Shown here: positions 61,468-64,000 of the stretch, one piece after another
Layout of the letters: each line of letters opens with the position of its first letter
Position numbering within the stretch: the stretch's first letter is position 1
From: Erythrobacter sp. BLCC-B19
GTDB lineage: Bacteria > Pseudomonadota > Alphaproteobacteria > Sphingomonadales > Sphingomonadaceae
Direction of reading: 5' to 3'
Length of the DNA: 64,000 bases
Assembly (NCBI RefSeq): GCF_028621955.1
Contig: NZ_CP117516.1
Location: 3,370,001 to 3,434,000, forward strand
Notes under the pieces: generated by a model
Told to the model about the DNA's origin: nothing
Databases searched by the model: none
The model's input: only the letters and a program-made list of their open reading frames with translations
Made by a program: the position numbers and the translations under genes

Positions 61468-61839
61468 TCAGAACAGCCTTGCGCCCAGCGGCACGGCGGC
61501 ATCGGGAGAGAACAACACCACCCGGCCCTCGGCATCGGGAAAGCCGAGCGTCAACACCTCTGACATGAACTTGCCGATCTGGCGCGGCGGAAAGTTGACC
61601 ACCGCGGCAACCAGACGCCCTTCCAGCGTCTCGGGCGTGTAGAGCGCCGCCACCTGCGCCGAGGATCGCCTTACGCCCACCCCCTTGCCGAAATCGATCG
61701 TCAGCTTGAAGGCGGGCTTGCGCGCCTCGGGGAAGGGATCGACCCGAATGATCCGCCCGACGCGGATGTCGACCTTGAGAAAGTCGTCGAAGCCAATCGT
61801 CTCGGCCGGCGGATCGGCAGGGTCATGGGCGAGGTGCAT
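61468..61839 (-). CDS. CsaA-like tRNA-binding protein
   Basis: 123 residues with a single tRNA-binding (OB) domain: FDDFLKVDIRVGRIIRVDPF, PEARKPAFKLTIDFG and ALYTPETLEGRLVAAVVNFP. CsaA proteins bind tRNA-like RNA and have been linked to protein export chaperoning. The start could be a few codons later at a family-typical position, but no better ATG is present. Confidence 0.9.
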   Translation of the reverse strand: MHLAHDPADPPAETIGFDDFLKVDIRVGRIIRVDPFPEARKPAFKLTIDFGKGVGVRRSSAQVAALYTPETLEGRLVAAVVNFPPRQIGKFMSEVLTLGFPDAEGRVVLFSPDAAVPLGARLF

Positions 61840-61932
61840 GGGCCAAGCCTAGCGGCGATAGGTTGCGTTTGACAATCCATTCCGCGCTGCGCAGGTTGCC
61901 GCCAGAGAGAGGCTCTCGAAGGGGATCAATCG

Positions 61933-62388
61933 ATGCAAGCGCAAATTCTCGCGCCTGCCGCCGTGCTGGTGGTGTGGTCGCTCGTCATGCTGTTGTGGAT
62001 CATTCCGGCGCGTTTCGGCGCGGTGGCGAAGATCGCGGACAAATCCGTGCTGCCCAGCAAGCCCGGGGTGCGCGGCAATGATCTGGAGGGCGTGCTGCCC
62101 GACAAAGCCAATTGGCCCGCGCACAATTATGCCCACCTGATGGAACAGCCGACGGTGTTCTATGCCGCGGTGATGATCCTGGCGATCATGGGCCCGGGTG
62201 CGGGCGATGCGCTGGCGGCGTGGATCTATGTGGGCCTGCGGATCGTGCATTCGATCTGGCAGGCGACCGTGAACACGATTCCCGTGCGTTTCTCGCTGTT
62301 TATTCTGTCCACCTTCGCGCTGATCTATCTTGGCGTGCGGGCGGTGATGGCAACCCTGTTGGCTGACCCCTCGGCCCTCCCCGCATAA
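61933..62388 (+). CDS. MAPEG-family membrane protein (first copy)
   Basis: 151 residues, four membrane helices. HNYAHLMEQPTVFYAAVMIL is the MAPEG signature, and GLRIVHSIWQATVNTIPVRF follows. Bacterial MAPEG members are glutathione-binding membrane proteins of mostly unknown substrate. A paralogue starts 10 bp downstream. Confidence 0.87.
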   Translation: MQAQILAPAAVLVVWSLVMLLWIIPARFGAVAKIADKSVLPSKPGVRGNDLEGVLPDKANWPAHNYAHLMEQPTVFYAAVMILAIMGPGAGDALAAWIYVGLRIVHSIWQATVNTIPVRFSLFILSTFALIYLGVRAVMATLLADPSALPA

Positions 62389-62398
62389 GGAACGCAAA

Positions 62399-62827
62399 AT
62401 GATCGGAATGGAAATTCTTCAGCCCGTGGTGGCGCTGCTGGCGTGGACCATGGTGATGTGGGTTTGGATGTATGCGACCCGCATTCCGGCGATGCTCAAG
62501 GCGGGGATCGACGCCAAGGGGCTGGTCGGCACGACGGGCGCTTCGCTGCGCGCGCAGCTGCCCGATAATGTCAGCTGGAAAGCGGACAATTACAATCATT
62601 TGCATGAAGCTCCTACGATCTTCTATGCAGTCGCCATCGTGCTGGCGATCATTGGCGCGGGCGATGGTTTGAACACCACCCTCGCATGGGCCTATGTCGG
62701 ATTGCGCGTGCTGCACTCCATCGTGCAGGCGACCGTCAACAAGGTGGCGCTGCGCTTTGCGCTGTTCGCCCTGTCGAGCCTCGCGCTGATGGCGCTGATC
62801 GTCCACGCCGCCATCGCGGTTTTCTGA
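62399..62827 (+). CDS. MAPEG-family membrane protein (second copy)
   Basis: 142 residues, a tandem paralogue of the previous gene: DNYNHLHEAPTIFYAVAIVL and GLRVLHSIVQATVNKVALRF align with the first copy. AAGGAA precedes the ATG. The duplication suggests a heteromer or two substrates. Confidence 0.87.
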   Translation: MIGMEILQPVVALLAWTMVMWVWMYATRIPAMLKAGIDAKGLVGTTGASLRAQLPDNVSWKADNYNHLHEAPTIFYAVAIVLAIIGAGDGLNTTLAWAYVGLRVLHSIVQATVNKVALRFALFALSSLALMALIVHAAIAVF

Positions 62828-62844
62828 GGCCGCCCGAGGCGGCC
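62828..62844. terminator. Hairpin between MAPEG and trxB
   Basis: GGCCGCC-CGA-GGCGGCC, a perfect 7-bp stem starting directly after the MAPEG stop and five bases from the trxB stop. No T-run; a probable bidirectional end. Confidence 0.5.
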
Positions 62845-62849
62845 AAGCC

Positions 62850-63821
62850 TTACTCCACCGCCTCGGCCTCTTGCACCGCATGGGCGCGCGCCGCGAGGTA
62901 GCGTTCGGCATCGAGCGCGGCCATGCAGCCCATGCCCGCCGCGGTCACCGCCTGGCGGTAGACATGGTCGGTCACGTCACCGGCGGCGAACACGCCCGGG
63001 ATCGCGGTCTTGGGCGTGCCGGGCTCGGTCAGCAGATAGCCGCTCTCGTCCATCGGCAGCTTGCCCTTGAACAGCTCGGTCGCGGGCGCGTGGCCGATGG
63101 CGACGAAGGCCCCGTCGGTCTCCAGCGTGCTCGCCTCGCCCGTCACCGTATCGGTCAGCGCGAGGTGGTGCAGCATCCCGTTCTCGCCCGCCTCGAAGCT
63201 GTCGACCGCCTTGTTCCACAGCACGGTGATCTTGGGATTGGCGAACAGCCGCTCCTGCAGGATCTTCTCGGCGCGCAGGGAATCACGACGGTGGATCAGC
63301 GTGACGTTGTCGGAGTGGTTGGTGAGGTAGAGCGCCTCTTCCACCGCGGTATTGCCGCCGCCGATCACCGCCACGCGCTTGCCGCGATAGAAGAACCCGT
63401 CGCAGGTCGCGCAGGCCGAAACGCCTTTCCCGCCAAGGGCTTGCTCGCCCGGAACGCCCAGCCACTTGGCCTGTGCGCCGGTGCAGATCACGACGCAATC
63501 GGCGATGTATTCATCCCCGCTGTCACCCACCGCGCGGAAGGGCGCGCCGTTTTCGAGATCGACCGAGGTGATCGTGTCCCAGATCATGCGCGTGCCGACG
63601 TGTTCGGCCTGGGCGCGCATCTCCTCCATCAGCCACGGCCCCTGCACCACGTCGCGAAAGCCGGGATAATTCTCGACATCGGTGGTGATCGTCAGCTGTC
63701 CGCCCGGCTGAAGCCCTTGAACAACAATGGGTTCCAGCATCGCGCGCGCAGCGTAGATCGCGGCGGAATAGCCCGCCGGGCCGGAGCCGATGATGAGCAT
63801 CTTGGTGGTATGGGTCGCCAT
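62850..63821 (-). CDS. trxB: Thioredoxin reductase
   Basis: 323 residues from MATHTTKMLIIGSG. FAD motif GSGPAGYSAAIY, redox disulfide C137-A-T-C140 in SACATCDGFF, NADPH motif GGGNTAVEEALYL, and second FAD motif GVFAAGDVTD. It reduces thioredoxins, possibly including the one at 4865. Confidence 0.96.
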   Translation of the reverse strand: MATHTTKMLIIGSGPAGYSAAIYAARAMLEPIVVQGLQPGGQLTITTDVENYPGFRDVVQGPWLMEEMRAQAEHVGTRMIWDTITSVDLENGAPFRAVGDSGDEYIADCVVICTGAQAKWLGVPGEQALGGKGVSACATCDGFFYRGKRVAVIGGGNTAVEEALYLTNHSDNVTLIHRRDSLRAEKILQERLFANPKITVLWNKAVDSFEAGENGMLHHLALTDTVTGEASTLETDGAFVAIGHAPATELFKGKLPMDESGYLLTEPGTPKTAIPGVFAAGDVTDHVYRQAVTAAGMGCMAALDAERYLAARAHAVQEAEAVE

Positions 63822-63876
63822 GGGTGCCTCGATTGGGATTCTCGAGGCAGCGATATGGGCATTCAGCGGCGGAATG

Positions 63877-64000
63877 TCACGCCACCAGCTTGGCCCTGAG
63901 ACGCTGTTTTCTTTGCTCGTCCACACCTAAGATTGTCGCCAGATAGGCATCGAGCGAACCGTGATCCTGTGTCACCTGTGCGATGTAAGTATCGATATAT
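63877..64000 (-). CDS. Tyrosine-phosphatase family protein, 3' end only
   Basis: The last 40 codons of a gene that enters from beyond the window edge. The visible end, DHGSLDAYLATILGVDEQRKQ followed by RLRAKLVA, matches the C-terminal helix of the PF13350 (Y_phosphatase3) tyrosine/serine phosphatases, where YGS-x-x-AYL and LGV are conserved. The catalytic Cys loop lies outside the window. Confidence 0.6.
   Translation of the reverse strand, partial: YIDTYIAQVTQDHGSLDAYLATILGVDEQRKQRLRAKLVA

Noticed and set aside
58920..61535. 871-codon ORF on the minus strand
   Set aside because: Antisense to dabA, whose zinc ligands and ribosome site prove the plus-strand gene.
1..64000. Prophage, transposon, integrative element or CRISPR
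   Set aside because: No integrase, transposase, phage structural gene or regularly spaced repeat array was found; both tRNA genes have ordinary flanks.

Overview
The window reads as an ordinary chromosomal stretch of a GC-rich alphaproteobacterium, most likely order Sphingomonadales and probably family Erythrobacteraceae. The support is the gene content and order (bamA-skp-fabZ with no lpxD or lpxA between or after, aspS-rnd-oxyR, dapF-mtaB-ftsY-yciB), a tRNA-His that keeps the canonical extra G-1:C73 pair (lost in Rhizobiales, Rhodobacterales and Caulobacterales but kept in Sphingomonadales), and short tightly packed operons with ATGA overlaps. I see no prophage, insertion sequence, CRISPR array or rRNA.

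Layout. 1-5.2 kb: a redox/electrophile group (a multidomain flavin and 2Fe-2S oxidoreductase cut by the window edge, an MDR quinone-reductase-like enzyme, a DJ-1/PfpI protein, a PNPOx-like flavoprotein, then a DUF1348/NTF2-like protein and a thioredoxin behind a strong hairpin terminator). 5.2-8.6 kb: two small exported or membrane proteins, GAPDH, and a lipoamide-dehydrogenase-like disulfide oxidoreductase. 8.6-9.2 kb: gene-free, then tRNA-Met. 9.4-12.6 kb: acpP-fabF-mltG and a 2H phosphoesterase. 12.7-19.9 kb: an unknown secreted protein, a histone-deacetylase-like amidohydrolase, aspS, rnd, oxyR, pgsA. 20-26 kb: an LplT-like transporter, a small membrane protein and a TPP enzyme flanking a CtrA-type box, CsbD, an EVE protein and a GGDEF-EAL protein. 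26.1-29.7 kb: dapF-mtaB-ftsY-yciB. 29.7-37.3 kb: a VOC lipoprotein, kup, and the cytochrome c maturation operon ccmC-D-E-F-G-H-I (ccmA and ccmB are not here). 37.4-39.8 kb: a Leu/Phe/Val-type dehydrogenase, tRNA-His, a prolyl-4-hydroxylase-like dioxygenase and L31.

40-53 kb is the translation/envelope supercluster rpsB-tsf-//-pyrH-frr-uppS-cdsA-dxr-rseP-bamA-skp-fabZ, interrupted between tsf and pyrH by a metallophosphoesterase and a lipoprotein esterase. 53.2-56.3 kb carries a small membrane protein behind three LexA-type boxes, then pssA, psd and a KAS III-like synthase. 56.4-61.4 kb is a LysR regulator divergent from a dabB-dabA inorganic-carbon uptake pair. 61.5-64 kb holds a CsaA-like tRNA-binding protein, two tandem MAPEG proteins, trxB, and the tail of a tyrosine phosphatase.

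Most genes are conserved housekeeping functions. The least explained parts are the gene at 53274 with its triple GAAC-N7-GAAC promoter (a candidate SOS-induced membrane protein), the CtrA-type site at 21612, the hairpin pair at 4287-4367, the coupled 19-codon ORF at 5756, and the DAB operon in what otherwise looks like a heterotroph.
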